A DNA stretch of 47,489 nucleotides. It comes from an uncultured Thermoguttaceae bacterium. GTDB taxonomy: Bacteria > Planctomycetota > Planctomycetia > Pirellulales > Thermoguttaceae. Made by a program: the position numbers and the translations under genes. The DNA lies in NCBI GenBank assembly GCA_938042245.1, contig CALIRO010000026.1:1-47489 (forward strand). Direction: 5' to 3'. The first letter of the stretch is position 1. The number at the start of each line of letters is the position of its first letter. Positions 8,129-16,834 of this stretch are shown in pieces. The notes below the pieces were generated by a model, which did no database searches, was not told the DNA's origin, and was given only the letters and a program-made list of their open reading frames with translations.

Positions 8129-9922
8129 ATGGCTGACACGCCCTCTGGCAACAAGTCGGAAAAGCAACCCCCGCCTGATCTGAACCTAGATAAACCCTCT
8201 AGTGCAGGAACCGGCGGTTCCAAGGGGGCTGGTGGAGGAGCTAAACCAGGTGGGGTGTCTTCGAGTCGGAGTTCGACTGGCAAACCGCAGGCTCCCAAAG
8301 CTGCTACGGATAGTCCCGAACCCGCTAAAGCGAAGCCGAGTGCCGGAACGCCTAAGCCTGGGGGGCAAGCAGTGGCCAGTGCGGCTCGGCCAGCCCAGCC
8401 AGCGAAAGCAGTTGCTTCTGCCGGCGCAGGACCTCAGGCGATGGCCGAAGAAGCCCCCCCCTCTCGGAGCTTTGGCAGTTTGTTTTTACTGCTGCCTAGT
8501 TGGCTGATCAGCATGGTCTTTCATATGGTGTTGTTACTCATCTTGGCCATTTGGGTGATTCCAGAGCCGGATCGAAGCGGCTTAAGCCGCATTGTTGTCC
8601 CTCCCCCCACCAAGGTAGAAGAACTAGAGGAAATTCGAGAGGAGCCTTTGGAACAAATTAACGTGGAATCTCCGGTGGATACGGTGGTAATTGCCCCGGA
8701 CCCGACACAGGTACCGGAACTGCCGAAGTCGGATGATTTGGATGCAGCCACCGTGAAGGTGGACTTAGAAAATTTCGGCCTTCAGCAGGTGCCGCGCAGC
8801 GATCTGCTTGCGCACCGAGGCACGTTTTTTGGTTCCGGATTGGAGGGCCGCGGCAAGGGTAAAGGGCAATTGCTTCGGGCAGGCGGCGGCAACGAAGCCA
8901 GCGAACTGGCCGTGGCTAAGGCCCTCAAATGGTTAGCCGAGCATCAAATGCCTAACGGCGGCTGGAATTTTAACCACGCGATGGCACCCAGTTGCCAAGG
9001 CAAATGCCGAAATCCTGGCACCGAGACCGAGGCCTGGAATGCTGCCACCGGCCTGGCTCTTCTGCCGTTTCTCGGCGCTGGCCAAACCCATCGAGAAGGC
9101 AAATACAAAGAAAACGTCAAACGGGGTTTAATGTTTTTGGTCAGTCGGATGCAGCGGAGCCCACAGGGCGGCAGCCTCTATGAGGGCGGACGCGGAAGGA
9201 TGTACTCCCATGGCATCTGTGCCATTGCCCTCTGCGAAGCCTATGCAATGACTAAGGATAAATACCTTTACGAACCTGCCCAATTAGCCGTCAACTTTAT
9301 TGCCTATGCCCAGGATCCCGTGGGCGGCGGCTGGCGATACGAACCCCGTCAGAAAGGCGATACCTCCGTGGTCGGCTGGCAGATCATGGCCCTCAAAAGC
9401 GCCCATCTAGCCTACTTGCAGGTTCCGCCGATTACAGTGAGAAAAGCTGTCCAATTCTTAGACAGCGTCCAAACTAACAGTGGTGCCAACTACGGTTATA
9501 CCGATCCCGGCGCTGGGGCGGCCACTACGGCCATTGGACTGTTGTCTCGGATGATGCTCGGCTGGAAGAGGGAAACGCCGGCGCTGGAGCGGGGAGTGCA
9601 ATGGCTGAGCAATCACGGGCCAAATATTAATCCCGGCGCCGGTACCGCCAACATGTACTACAACTACTACGCCACTCAAGTCCTACGCCATTGGGAGGGC
9701 GAGTTGTGGGATAAATGGAATGTCAAGATGCGGGATAGCCTCATCCAAACCCAGGCCAAACAGGGCCATGAGGAAGGCAGTTGGTTCTTTACCGGCGAAC
9801 ATGGCACGGAACTGGCCGGTCGGCTCTACTGCACCGCCATGGCCACCATGATCCTAGAAGTCTATTACCGCCACATGCCGATCTACCGGGCGCATGCCGT
9901 CGAAGCCCAATTCCCAGAGTGA
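8129..9922 (+). CDS. Membrane-anchored protein with squalene-cyclase/prenyltransferase-like repeat domain
   Basis: This 597-residue protein has three parts. Residues 1-115 are a low-complexity Pro/Ala/Gly/Lys/Ser-rich stretch. Residues about 120-146 are one strong membrane segment (SWLISMVFHMVLLLILAIW). After an acidic linker, residues about 255-597 form an alpha/alpha-toroid of the squalene-hopene cyclase/prenyltransferase type, with repeated patterns such as ALKWLAEHQMPNGGWNF, GGGWRYEP and GSWFFTGEHG. I see no DxDD catalytic motif of a true hopene cyclase, so a binding or scaffold role is likelier than cyclisation. The placement of the segment suggests the toroid faces the periplasm. Proteins of this design are frequent in planctomycetes and largely uncharacterised. 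The ATG at 8129 follows GGAAGGAG; the frame is open to 8099. Confidence 0.85.
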   Translation: MADTPSGNKSEKQPPPDLNLDKPSSAGTGGSKGAGGGAKPGGVSSSRSSTGKPQAPKAATDSPEPAKAKPSAGTPKPGGQAVASAARPAQPAKAVASAGAGPQAMAEEAPPSRSFGSLFLLLPSWLISMVFHMVLLLILAIWVIPEPDRSGLSRIVVPPPTKVEELEEIREEPLEQINVESPVDTVVIAPDPTQVPELPKSDDLDAATVKVDLENFGLQQVPRSDLLAHRGTFFGSGLEGRGKGKGQLLRAGGGNEASELAVAKALKWLAEHQMPNGGWNFNHAMAPSCQGKCRNPGTETEAWNAATGLALLPFLGAGQTHREGKYKENVKRGLMFLVSRMQRSPQGGSLYEGGRGRMYSHGICAIALCEAYAMTKDKYLYEPAQLAVNFIAYAQDPVGGGWRYEPRQKGDTSVVGWQIMALKSAHLAYLQVPPITVRKAVQFLDSVQTNSGANYGYTDPGAGAATTAIGLLSRMMLGWKRETPALERGVQWLSNHGPNINPGAGTANMYYNYYATQVLRHWEGELWDKWNVKMRDSLIQTQAKQGHEEGSWFFTGEHGTELAGRLYCTAMATMILEVYYRHMPIYRAHAVEAQFPE

Positions 9923-10864
9923 TATAATCCGGCCTAGGACCGCCCCGATCCACAGGCCACATCTTGCGGATTGAGGCTTCGTGATTTGCGGATGGTGATT
10001 GCCCCGGAGGACCCACCCGGTACCCCGGGGGTTGCTGTTTTTCGGGACCATAATTTGCTCGTTTTCTGCAGCATATTTGCTTTCTGGGGATCCTGGCTTT
10101 GCTTGAGGCGGGGGCTTTTTGCATTGAGCCACGGCTCTGTTCTACATGGCGGTCGGCTCCTTCCAGGCACGTTGCTTCTGGGGTATGGGCTTTTCCGTTG
10201 ATCCAGACAGCCTCTGAATGAGGCCAGTGCCGGCCAACCTCCCCCTAGAGGAGGGGCTTGCTCTGTATGGTTTGGGAGACACCCACCCAGCACTGTGTTT
10301 CGGTTTATAAACACTTTCCTGGGGGCTTCTGTTGTTAAAAACCCTTTGGCTAAACCCCACCCCTGAAAATCCTCCTTCCCCTAAAACATTGTGTGGGCAG
10401 GGGATGATACCACTTGTGGGTGGGATTCTGCCACTAGATATAGGGGCTTGCCATCTCTCTTGAAGCCTAAAAGGCCCCGAATAACCAGCCCATGGTAGGC
10501 CTCCTGAGCTCTAAAGAAGTTGCTTCGCTAAGCAATCTACCCCACTCTTACTATATTTAATCTCCCACAAAGAGGGGATACTTCCTAAACAAAGGTACCT
10601 TCATCGCCACCCCTGGGCCCACAACCACCTCCCCTCCTGCCAGCCCGGCACAAGATATGCAAGGAATTCCCGTGGGGCGCACTTTCTTCGAAATGCCTGG
10701 GGGAATCATTGCCCCCAAATGCGCGGTTAGCCCCTTCGAGAAGTCCTACTTCCCTCGCACTGCCAGGCAAACCAGAACCAGACCCGGTTGGAAATCTTTT
10801 TAACACGTGCAAAACCAAGCCCCTTCCGGGGGATTTTTGACGCCTTTTTCCAGAGGCCCCAACA
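9923..10864. other. Long gap without a convincing gene
   Basis: Overlapping frames on the minus strand (9789-10360) and 10585-10932 have no recognisable features and poor composition. A short hairpin CCTCC-loop-GGAGG occurs near 10239. No T-run terminator follows the upstream gene. The promoter of the pseudopilin cassette presumably lies near the right end. Confidence 0.4.
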
Positions 10865-11074
10865 ATGAACGCTGTTCCTCGAGTCCGACGACGTCGTGGC
10901 ATGGCTACCGTCGAATGGATCATTTTGGTCATTGTATTTGGCCTAGGCCTTGTGAGCGGAGCTTGGGTGGTACGGAACGCCTTGGTCCAGGAATATACTC
11001 AACTGCTTCAAGCCATCGAAAAAGTGGATCTCCGCCAATGCGGTTCCTGTGGGGATAGCTTCTGTCGGCAATAG
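10865..11074 (+). CDS. Flp-type (type IVb) small pilin-like protein
   Basis: A 69-residue protein with a basic leader (RVRRRRG) directly followed by MATVEWIILVIVFGLGL. The Gly before the cleavage site and the Glu at mature position 5 match the class of prepilins cut by TadV-type peptidases. A single hydrophobic helix follows, then a short tail with QCGSCGDSFC, which is unusual because Flp pilins normally lack cysteines. It is the first of four closely spaced genes that all carry the same kind of N-terminus. It may form a thin pilus or a minor subunit of a secretion pseudopilus. The length and leader make it a good candidate even though it is short. Confidence 0.75.
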   Translation: MNAVPRVRRRRGMATVEWIILVIVFGLGLVSGAWVVRNALVQEYTQLLQAIEKVDLRQCGSCGDSFCRQ

Positions 11075-11083
11075 GGTTCCAAG

Positions 11084-11719
11084 ATGAACATAGATTTCCA
11101 AGAGTTTCGGGTGAGGAATGGTTGCCTTGGGGGCTGCCCCCCACCAAACCGGCCTATGGTGTGGAAGCAAACAAGGGAACCCCTGGTATCTGTCTTGCCT
11201 TCTTGTAGGCGATCCAACAATCGCCGGGGCGGATTAACGGTCGAACTGATCATAACGTTGCCGATCTTTTTGATCTTGCTGGTGGCGGTAGTGCAGTTTG
11301 GCCTGTACCATGTGCGGATGCAGCATGTGGCCCTGGCAAGCCGAATCGGCGCCGAACAAGCCGCCCAAACTCCCAACCTCTCTTCATATGCTACGGTGCC
11401 TCCCGGGGTAGTCTCAGCCGTGCAGGCAGAGCTGCAATCGGCCGGGATTACCCAGTTTTGTATTCGTCTAGAACATAATGTGAACGGCGGTGGGGTGCTT
11501 TGGGAACCGCCTGGTGGGTGTCCTTTCTGTTCAGGAGGTGGCTGTACCTGCTGTCCCACCAGTTCGCTTCCTTCGCCGCCTTATTCGGGAACTTATTATG
11601 TTCGGCTTTCGGTCTGTGTGCCGCTGACCGAATTGATGCCGAACGTGCTGAAGGTCTTTGGTTTTGACCTAACGGGCAAGACCACCGCATTTACCACGGT
11701 GTTTCGGTATGAACTGTAG
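11084..11719 (+). CDS. TadE-like pseudopilin
   Basis: A protein of up to 211 residues with the TadE signature: RRGGLTVELIITLPIFLILL, where Gly precedes the processing site and Glu lies at mature position 4, then one membrane helix and an exported domain. The exported part contains a Cys/Pro/Gly-rich loop (about 140-165, with CPFCSGGGCTCCP). It begins 9 bp after the Flp-like gene and overlaps the next gene by 11 bp, so the three are probably co-translated. No good ribosome site precedes 11084, and the start at 11156 (MVWKQ) would still keep the whole TadE domain. TadE proteins help assemble Flp pili, but no Tad motor gene lies nearby. Confidence 0.8.
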   Translation: MNIDFQEFRVRNGCLGGCPPPNRPMVWKQTREPLVSVLPSCRRSNNRRGGLTVELIITLPIFLILLVAVVQFGLYHVRMQHVALASRIGAEQAAQTPNLSSYATVPPGVVSAVQAELQSAGITQFCIRLEHNVNGGGVLWEPPGGCPFCSGGGCTCCPTSSLPSPPYSGTYYVRLSVCVPLTELMPNVLKVFGFDLTGKTTAFTTVFRYEL

Positions 11720-12443
11720 CCAGGCAACAAGATTTCTTTTGGGTTCATCAACCACGGGGAGGGATATGGTTGTGCCAAACCGCACAGTCCGAGGGTGCAT
11801 CGCCCGGCGTGGGATAGCCACGTTTTGGCTTTTGCTTTTTGTGCCGGTGTTTTTGGTTCTGTTGGGCCTGGTGGTTAATGTGGCCAACCTGTGGTTGGCA
11901 CGTGTGGAGTTGGAAAACGCCCTGGAGGCAGCCGCCCTGGCCGCCGTCAAAGAGTGGGTGGAAAATCCTTCTTCCTCGCCGCATCCGACAGCCGGTCCGC
12001 GGGCCGTAGGCGTAGCTTATGCGGCAGCCAACACGGTCCGAGGCCAACCGCTCGTTATCGACGACAACCTCCACCCCAGTCCCTCTCCTAGCAATCCCAA
12101 TGCTAATGAGTATTGCTGTGTAGGCAAACCTGATCCAGGAGGCTCGCCGCCGGTTCCTCCCTCGGGCAATTTAATTTTCGGTTCGGTGTACCAGGATCCC
12201 GATGATCCCCAATGTCCTAATGGGCTGATTTTCGACGCTTCCCTCAGCCCGGATTGTTTGGCTTCCCCGCGGAGACATCATGCAGTCCGTGCCCAGGCTA
12301 TCGTGCCTGTGGCGACGCTATGGAGCACCATTTTAGGATCCAATTTCCCAAAAGGATATGTAACAGTCCATGTTACAGCAATGTATGAATGTGGAGCCAA
12401 CCAACCACGCCTCATCCATGTTGATAAGTTCATATGCCCATAA
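11709..12443 (+). CDS. TadG-like membrane protein
   Basis: Up to 244 residues. After a basic leader (CIARRGIATFWLL) comes one membrane helix, followed by NLWLARVELENALEAAALAA. This is the usual hallmark of TadG-like proteins, whose N-terminal region aligns against the inner membrane. The exported remainder is Pro/Asn-rich with no von Willebrand A domain visible, so it is shorter than classical TadG. The start at 11709 overlaps the upstream gene. The ATG at 11766 has GGGGAGGG only 2-3 bases away and is an alternative. The function in pilus or pseudopilus assembly is inferred from the neighbours. Confidence 0.75.
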   Translation: MNCSQATRFLLGSSTTGRDMVVPNRTVRGCIARRGIATFWLLLFVPVFLVLLGLVVNVANLWLARVELENALEAAALAAVKEWVENPSSSPHPTAGPRAVGVAYAAANTVRGQPLVIDDNLHPSPSPSNPNANEYCCVGKPDPGGSPPVPPSGNLIFGSVYQDPDDPQCPNGLIFDASLSPDCLASPRRHHAVRAQAIVPVATLWSTILGSNFPKGYVTVHVTAMYECGANQPRLIHVDKFICP

Positions 12444-12610
12444 ACTCCGAATGGCGTTTACGTAGTCAGTGAAATTTTGCAAATTCAAAAACGGCTATTA
12501 GAGGTTGTGGTTCGATGATCGCAAAGAGCACAGGCGGTAGTGGGCCGACTCTCAATTGGAAAAACTCCAGAAGTCAATTTCCTTTGGCTCCCTCGAAAAG
12601 AGGCATTGCC

Positions 12611-13024
12611 ATGACGAAAACCTCAAAACGAGCTGGGCGTCGGGGTTCGCTGACCGTAGAGTTGATCTTGGTCTTGCCGATTTTGATCCTGGTCTGCCTG
12701 GCCACGATTCAATTTGGGATTTTGATGACGGTGCATCAGGCGGTCACCCATGCGGCCACGGTGGCTGCGCGTGCGGCGGCTAAAGGCGCTTCCCAACCAA
12801 CGCTCGAATGTATTGTCGAGCAAATCTTGGCCCCGCATTGCCTTACGGTCGGAACAGACCCCACCGATTGCGTCCAGGTTGTCAAGGAGGACCTCGGCGG
12901 TTCCGTCCGTGTAACCGTCTATGTCGATACCGATTGTAAGCCGTTTATCAATCCGCTTTCGTCGTTCGGCTTCAGCTTGGCAAATCGGACTCTCTGCGAA
13001 CGGGCCGTCGTGCCCAAACAGTAA
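12611..13024 (+). CDS. Second TadE-like pseudopilin
   Basis: A 137-residue protein with RAGRRGSLTVELILVLPILI, matching the leader and helix of the TadE-like protein at 11084, and then an exported domain with VTHAATVAARAAAKGAS, similar to other TadE proteins. The exported part contains four or five cysteines. The ATG at 12611 follows AAAGAGG with seven bases of spacing, and this is preferred over the frame open to 12515. It closes the four-gene cassette after a 167-bp gap. It is probably a minor subunit. Confidence 0.8.
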   Translation: MTKTSKRAGRRGSLTVELILVLPILILVCLATIQFGILMTVHQAVTHAATVAARAAAKGASQPTLECIVEQILAPHCLTVGTDPTDCVQVVKEDLGGSVRVTVYVDTDCKPFINPLSSFGFSLANRTLCERAVVPKQ

Positions 13025-13627
13025 GCCGCCCGAGATATTCTGCCCGATGGTTCGAGTTGTTCATCGGAGACGATTGCCCTAGGCTGGCAGAAGGAATCTG
13101 GCCGAATATTCTGCCCGATTGGTAAATCGCCTCTGCCTTCCCATTGGCCTTCCAGGCCATCGTCTGCGCTACATGGTTTTTCGCACTCCTGGCTTGTACG
13201 GAGCACCGTCTGTTAGGCGGTAAGCATTTCGCACGATTGGCAGGCAACTCAGTCTAACAGACTAAGCTACAACTACCGGGCCCTCACGACTTATATGCAT
13301 ATTTTGTGGCTAGTTCCGTCGGCCCTCTGCTTCTTCTGCCCCCTACCAGTCCGCTCAACCCTCCTTTGATTCCTCCTCGCTGGGTTTGACAGTCGTCTGC
13401 CGGGTTTTACAATGGAAGTTTTGGTTTCATAGAGGTTGGTGCTGGGAGCGGGCCGGTTTTCGACCAAGGAACGTCTGATAGGCCCGGCTCTGCCCCCCTT
13501 CGGTGTCCAGGGCTGGGTTCTGGCTGGTTTTCCACCCAGGAAAGCCAGCCCTGGTTTGACAGCCGAAGGCGGAACCGGCAGGATTGGCCCTCCCGAAGCC
13601 AAAACAGGTGGCAAGGAGCAGGAAGAA
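13025..13627. other. Gap before purD with repeats and palindromes
   Basis: No convincing gene. ATATTCTGCCCGAT occurs twice in direct orientation (13035-13048 and 13106-13119). AGTCTAACAGACT at about 13252 is a small palindrome. A longer inverted repeat lies at 13507-13554. The minus frame 13291-14142 is a shadow of purD. Confidence 0.45.
13507..13554 (+). repeat. Inverted repeat in the purD leader
   Basis: CCAGGGCTGG at 13507-13516 is the exact reverse complement of CCAGCCCTGG at 13545-13554, with inner CTGG/CCAG pairing possible. It lies 73 bp before the purD start and could form a leader hairpin. No T-run follows, so a simple terminator is unlikely. It resembles no purine riboswitch that I recognise. 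Confidence 0.55.
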
Positions 13628-14914
13628 ATGAAGTTTTTAGTGGTTGGCAGCGGCGGGCGGGAACATGCGCTGGCATGGAAGCTTCGGCAAAGTTCGTTGG
13701 CCGATCGGGTCTTTGTGGCCCCCGGAAATGCCGGTACGGCAATAGATGCGGAAAATGTGCCGATTCGGGCGGACGATCTGGCTGGACTCGTTCGATTTGC
13801 GAAGCAGGAGAAGATCGATCTGACGGTGGTCGGTCCGGAGGCGCCGTTGGCAGCCGGAATTGTGGATCTTTTTACCCAGGAGGGACTAAAAATTTTCGGT
13901 CCCACCCAGGCGGCCGCCGAATTGGAGTCCAGTAAAATCTTCTGTAAACATTTGCTCCGATCTGCTGCCGTCCCCACTGCCGAGTTCCATACTTTTGCCA
14001 GTCGGCAAGAGGCGATCCGGTTTTTGACCGCCAGGGAGGATGAGCCGGTGGTCGTCAAGGCGGATGGCCTCGCTGCCGGCAAAGGAGTCTTCGTCTGCGA
14101 GAATCGGCAGCAGGCGATTCTGGCATTAGAACGGCTGGGCAATGAGGCGGAATTTGGCGCCGCCGGCCAACGGGTCGTATTGGAAGAGCGACTTCATGGA
14201 GAAGAGGCTAGTGTTCTGGCGATTACCGATGGCCGCACGTTGGTTACGTTACCCCCGGCTCAGGACCACAAACCGGCCTACGACGGGGACCGCGGCCCCA
14301 ATACCGGCGGCATGGGCGCCTACAGCCCCACCCCGGTTGTCCCTCCGGACATGCTCCATTGGATTGAAGAACATATTTTAGTCCCCACGGTCCATGCCAT
14401 GCATCGGGCGGGTCGGCCTTTTCAAGGGGTTTTGTATGCCGGTCTGATCATCACCCGCCAAGGCCCCAAAGTCTTGGAATATAATGTCCGGTTCGGCGAT
14501 CCAGAGTGCCAGCCGTTGATGATCCGCTTGCAAAGCGATTTAGCGGAAGTCCTGCTGGCAGCGGTGGAAGGTCGGCTGGATCGGATTGAACCGCTTCGGT
14601 GGGATCCCAGGCCAGCCGTTTGTGTAGTTATGGCCAGTGCAGGCTACCCAGGGGCCTATAAAAAAGGATTTCCCATTCGGGGGTTGGACGAGGCAGCCAA
14701 CCTGCCAAACACCAAAATCTTCCACGCAGGCACTGCCCTAAATGAACAAGGCCAAATCATTACCGCCGGCGGCCGGGTGCTGGGGGTTACTGCCCTGGGC
14801 GATTCGGTGGCGCAAGCAAAACTCCATGCCTATCAAGCGGTTAAATGCATCCGGTGGGACGGGGCTTGGTGCCGAAAAGACATTGCCGACAAAGCCTTGC
14901 CCTTTCGGCTATAA
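13628..14914 (+). CDS. purD: Phosphoribosylamine-glycine ligase (GARS)
   Basis: This cytoplasmic ATP-grasp enzyme joins phosphoribosylamine and glycine in the second step of purine synthesis. The 428 residues equal the usual length (E. coli has 429). The N-terminal domain opens with MKFLVVGSGGREHALAW, the ATP-grasp part includes VVKADGLAAGKGVFV, and the family signatures PNTGGMGAYSP and LEYNVRFGDPE are intact. The start at 13628 follows AAGGAGCAGGAAG; the frame open to 13436 would add a stretch of non-family sequence. It stands alone, with no other pur gene near. Confidence 0.96.
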   Translation: MKFLVVGSGGREHALAWKLRQSSLADRVFVAPGNAGTAIDAENVPIRADDLAGLVRFAKQEKIDLTVVGPEAPLAAGIVDLFTQEGLKIFGPTQAAAELESSKIFCKHLLRSAAVPTAEFHTFASRQEAIRFLTAREDEPVVVKADGLAAGKGVFVCENRQQAILALERLGNEAEFGAAGQRVVLEERLHGEEASVLAITDGRTLVTLPPAQDHKPAYDGDRGPNTGGMGAYSPTPVVPPDMLHWIEEHILVPTVHAMHRAGRPFQGVLYAGLIITRQGPKVLEYNVRFGDPECQPLMIRLQSDLAEVLLAAVEGRLDRIEPLRWDPRPAVCVVMASAGYPGAYKKGFPIRGLDEAANLPNTKIFHAGTALNEQGQIITAGGRVLGVTALGDSVAQAKLHAYQAVKCIRWDGAWCRKDIADKALPFRL

Positions 14915-15146
14915 CCCGGACAGGTTCCTTTCCAACCTATGCTGTTATATGCTTCATGTTCCCCATCTGGTGGGGCTTTGCCCATAGGCTAACCAGAGCC
15001 TCTGTTTGACGGCGAAACGGTTCACTTGCGTGGTTCCCTAGCCCACCCAAAAATGCCGGGGATGAGCCTCCATTTGCTATTTACGGGCGAAATTGCTTGT
15101 TTGCCTGCAATAATTGGGGCATCGGGAACGTTTAAAGAAAATAGCA

Positions 15147-15683
15147 ATGTCTGTTTCTCCGGAGCCCTCGAGCGACCAAGAACGTTTTGCATCCTGGGTC
15201 CGGGAGCATGGGCGAGCGGTTCGGGGATACCTCTTCGCCCAGGTTCGGCGTGCTGATTTGGCCGACGAATTAGCCCAAGAGGTTTTCCTCCGTGCCTGGC
15301 AGGCCCGGGACCGGTATGCAGAGCAGGGTTTGTTGCGCGCCTACTTGGTACGGATAGCGGACCGATTGGTCTGCGATTTGGCCCGCCGCAGTAGCCGAGA
15401 GAAAACGCTACCCGAGCGGGAGGAGAGGCTCCGGAATCACCCAGCCCAAACGGACCAGGATCCGGTCGGCCGTGCGATAGCCCACGAAGCGGCCAACCAG
15501 TTAAACCAAGCTTTAGAAGCGCTTTGCCCGGCCCAGCGCCGGGTCCTGCTTTTGCGGTATTACGGCCAGATGAGTTTTGCGGAAATCGCCCAAATCATGC
15601 AGACTCCGTTAAATACGGTGCTTAGCCATTGCCATCGAGGATTGGAAAAATTACGGAAAATCCTAAAGAAGAAAATATCCTAA
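15147..15683 (+). CDS. ECF-type RNA polymerase sigma factor
   Basis: A 178-residue sigma-70 family protein with only regions 2 and 4. Region 2 is visible as ADLADELAQEVFLRAWQARDRY (about 40-60) and AYLVRIADRLVCDLARR. Region 4 is CPAQRRVLLLRYYGQMSFAEIAQIM followed by NTVLSHCHRGLEKLRKIL. It directs RNA polymerase to a specific promoter set, probably in response to an envelope signal. The single-pass membrane protein 83 bp downstream is its likely partner. A longer start at 15114 (TTG) is possible but has no better ribosome site. The ECF subgroup is not identified. Confidence 0.92.
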   Translation: MSVSPEPSSDQERFASWVREHGRAVRGYLFAQVRRADLADELAQEVFLRAWQARDRYAEQGLLRAYLVRIADRLVCDLARRSSREKTLPEREERLRNHPAQTDQDPVGRAIAHEAANQLNQALEALCPAQRRVLLLRYYGQMSFAEIAQIMQTPLNTVLSHCHRGLEKLRKILKKKIS

Positions 15684-15766
15684 GCTTGCCCTGGGAGAAT
15701 CCCTCGGGGGCTGTGCGAATCGGCGGTCTGCAACCGGGGTAGTAGTATGTCCTGAGGAAGGCGTCT

Positions 15767-16507
15767 ATGGAAGACCTTCAGAAAAGGCTAGAAGCAGCTA
15801 CGGCTTCGGGTGCTTCCGGTGGTGTACCACCCAGCAGCCAACCGGCGGGGCAGGCAGAAGTCCTCCCAGAGGCGTTGGACGCCGAAGTAGCCCAGTGGCA
15901 AGCGGTTTGGCAAACCTTTGGCCGACTGTTGGACTCGGCAGAACAGAGCTGGCCCGACCCGGCTTGGAAACTGCCTTCGGAATGTTTGGCGGGGCCGTCG
16001 GTCAGCCCAGGCTGGCGCCAAGCGGGCTCTGTCCGGCGCATTTCCGCCAGTGGGTGGGTCCGGTGGGCCATGGTAACGGCGGGGATCGGCTTTGTCTTGG
16101 TAGGCGGCGCACTGCTGCTCTGCTCGGTGGCCCACCGGCCAGCAGGGCCAGCCACGCCATCGGGCCTGGCATCAAACAGCTCCCAGACCGCAGACAAAGC
16201 TGCCCGGAGCTTGCTATTTTTGCCAAGCCACAGCCAACCCTCCTCCAGCCTCCCGGAGCGCCAGTCGGGTTCCCCAGAAGAATCAGCGGTGGTCCGGACG
16301 CCTATGCCAGCGAAAGTTCCCGCTTCCCAACTTTCGGCCAATCCGCAACCACTTTCCTGGGATGACCAGTGGGAACAAACCATCCTTTCGATCCACCAGG
16401 TCTCCCGCCAGATCGAAGGCAACGGACTGTTCCAAAACGACCCCTTCACCGGCATCCGACAAAAAATCCAACAAATCCAAACCGAGCTGGACCAAGCGGC
16501 TCTGTAA
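15767..16507 (+). CDS. Single-pass membrane protein, candidate anti-sigma factor
   Basis: A 246-residue protein that starts after AGGAAGG, directly behind the ECF sigma gene. Residues 1-95 are probably cytoplasmic and have the size of an anti-sigma domain (DAEVAQWQAVWQTFGRLLD), but the His-x3-Cys-x2-Cys of zinc anti-sigma factors is absent. A membrane helix (WAMVTAGIGFVLVGGALLLC) lies at about 98-122. Residues about 125-200 are a Ser/Pro-rich linker, and the C-terminal 45 residues are helical. Its role is inferred purely from order and topology; no family is recognised. A plain structural membrane protein remains possible. Confidence 0.6.
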   Translation: MEDLQKRLEAATASGASGGVPPSSQPAGQAEVLPEALDAEVAQWQAVWQTFGRLLDSAEQSWPDPAWKLPSECLAGPSVSPGWRQAGSVRRISASGWVRWAMVTAGIGFVLVGGALLLCSVAHRPAGPATPSGLASNSSQTADKAARSLLFLPSHSQPSSSLPERQSGSPEESAVVRTPMPAKVPASQLSANPQPLSWDDQWEQTILSIHQVSRQIEGNGLFQNDPFTGIRQKIQQIQTELDQAAL

Positions 16508-16834
16508 CCGACCGATTGTTTTCAGAAAACGTAACACTTCAGCTGAGTGAAGTCAGTTCCTGTTGTTATGGACAATACACCGGAGTGTCATTCCCGCGGA
16601 AGCGGGAGTCCAGAACCAGAAATCCTTCGAAATCCCTGGAGTCCTGGTTACGCAGGAATGCCGTGGTGCTCCGTTCGGCTGAGGTGTTATCAGAAAACCA
16701 ACCTGAGCAAATCCCCGGGTCCTCCGCACCGGACTGATCTCTAGAGACGGACTGCTGACCGAAAAAGTCTAAGGTTTTTTGGGAAAGTAAGTGGATTTTT
16801 GGAAGTTTCCTTTTTTCACAGGAGGGCATGAGCG
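16508..16834. other. Gap holding a dispersed repeat
   Basis: The gap after the anti-sigma candidate carries the REP-like element at 16588-16690 and nothing else I can support. Its right end includes CAGGAGGGC, the ribosome site for the gene at 16835. Confidence 0.4.
16588..16690 (+). repeat. REP-like palindromic dispersed element
   Basis: It begins TCATTCCCGCGGAAGCGGGA, a GC-rich palindrome, and ends with a diverged inverted counterpart, CTGGAGTCCTGGTTACGCAG. A closely related unit lies at 26569-26695, and the right half recurs at 7901-7953. Such elements are often non-autonomous mobile palindromes (REP/BIME or MITE-like), but no transposase is in the window. Confidence 0.65.

Noticed and set aside
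9934..10314. Minus-strand 126-residue frame in the gap after 9922
   Set aside because: It lacks coding character, a ribosome site and family features, and overlaps other equally weak frames.
13291..14142. Minus-strand 283-residue frame opposite purD
   Set aside because: It lies largely antisense to a full-length purD and reads Ser/Ala-rich low-complexity protein, as expected for a shadow frame.
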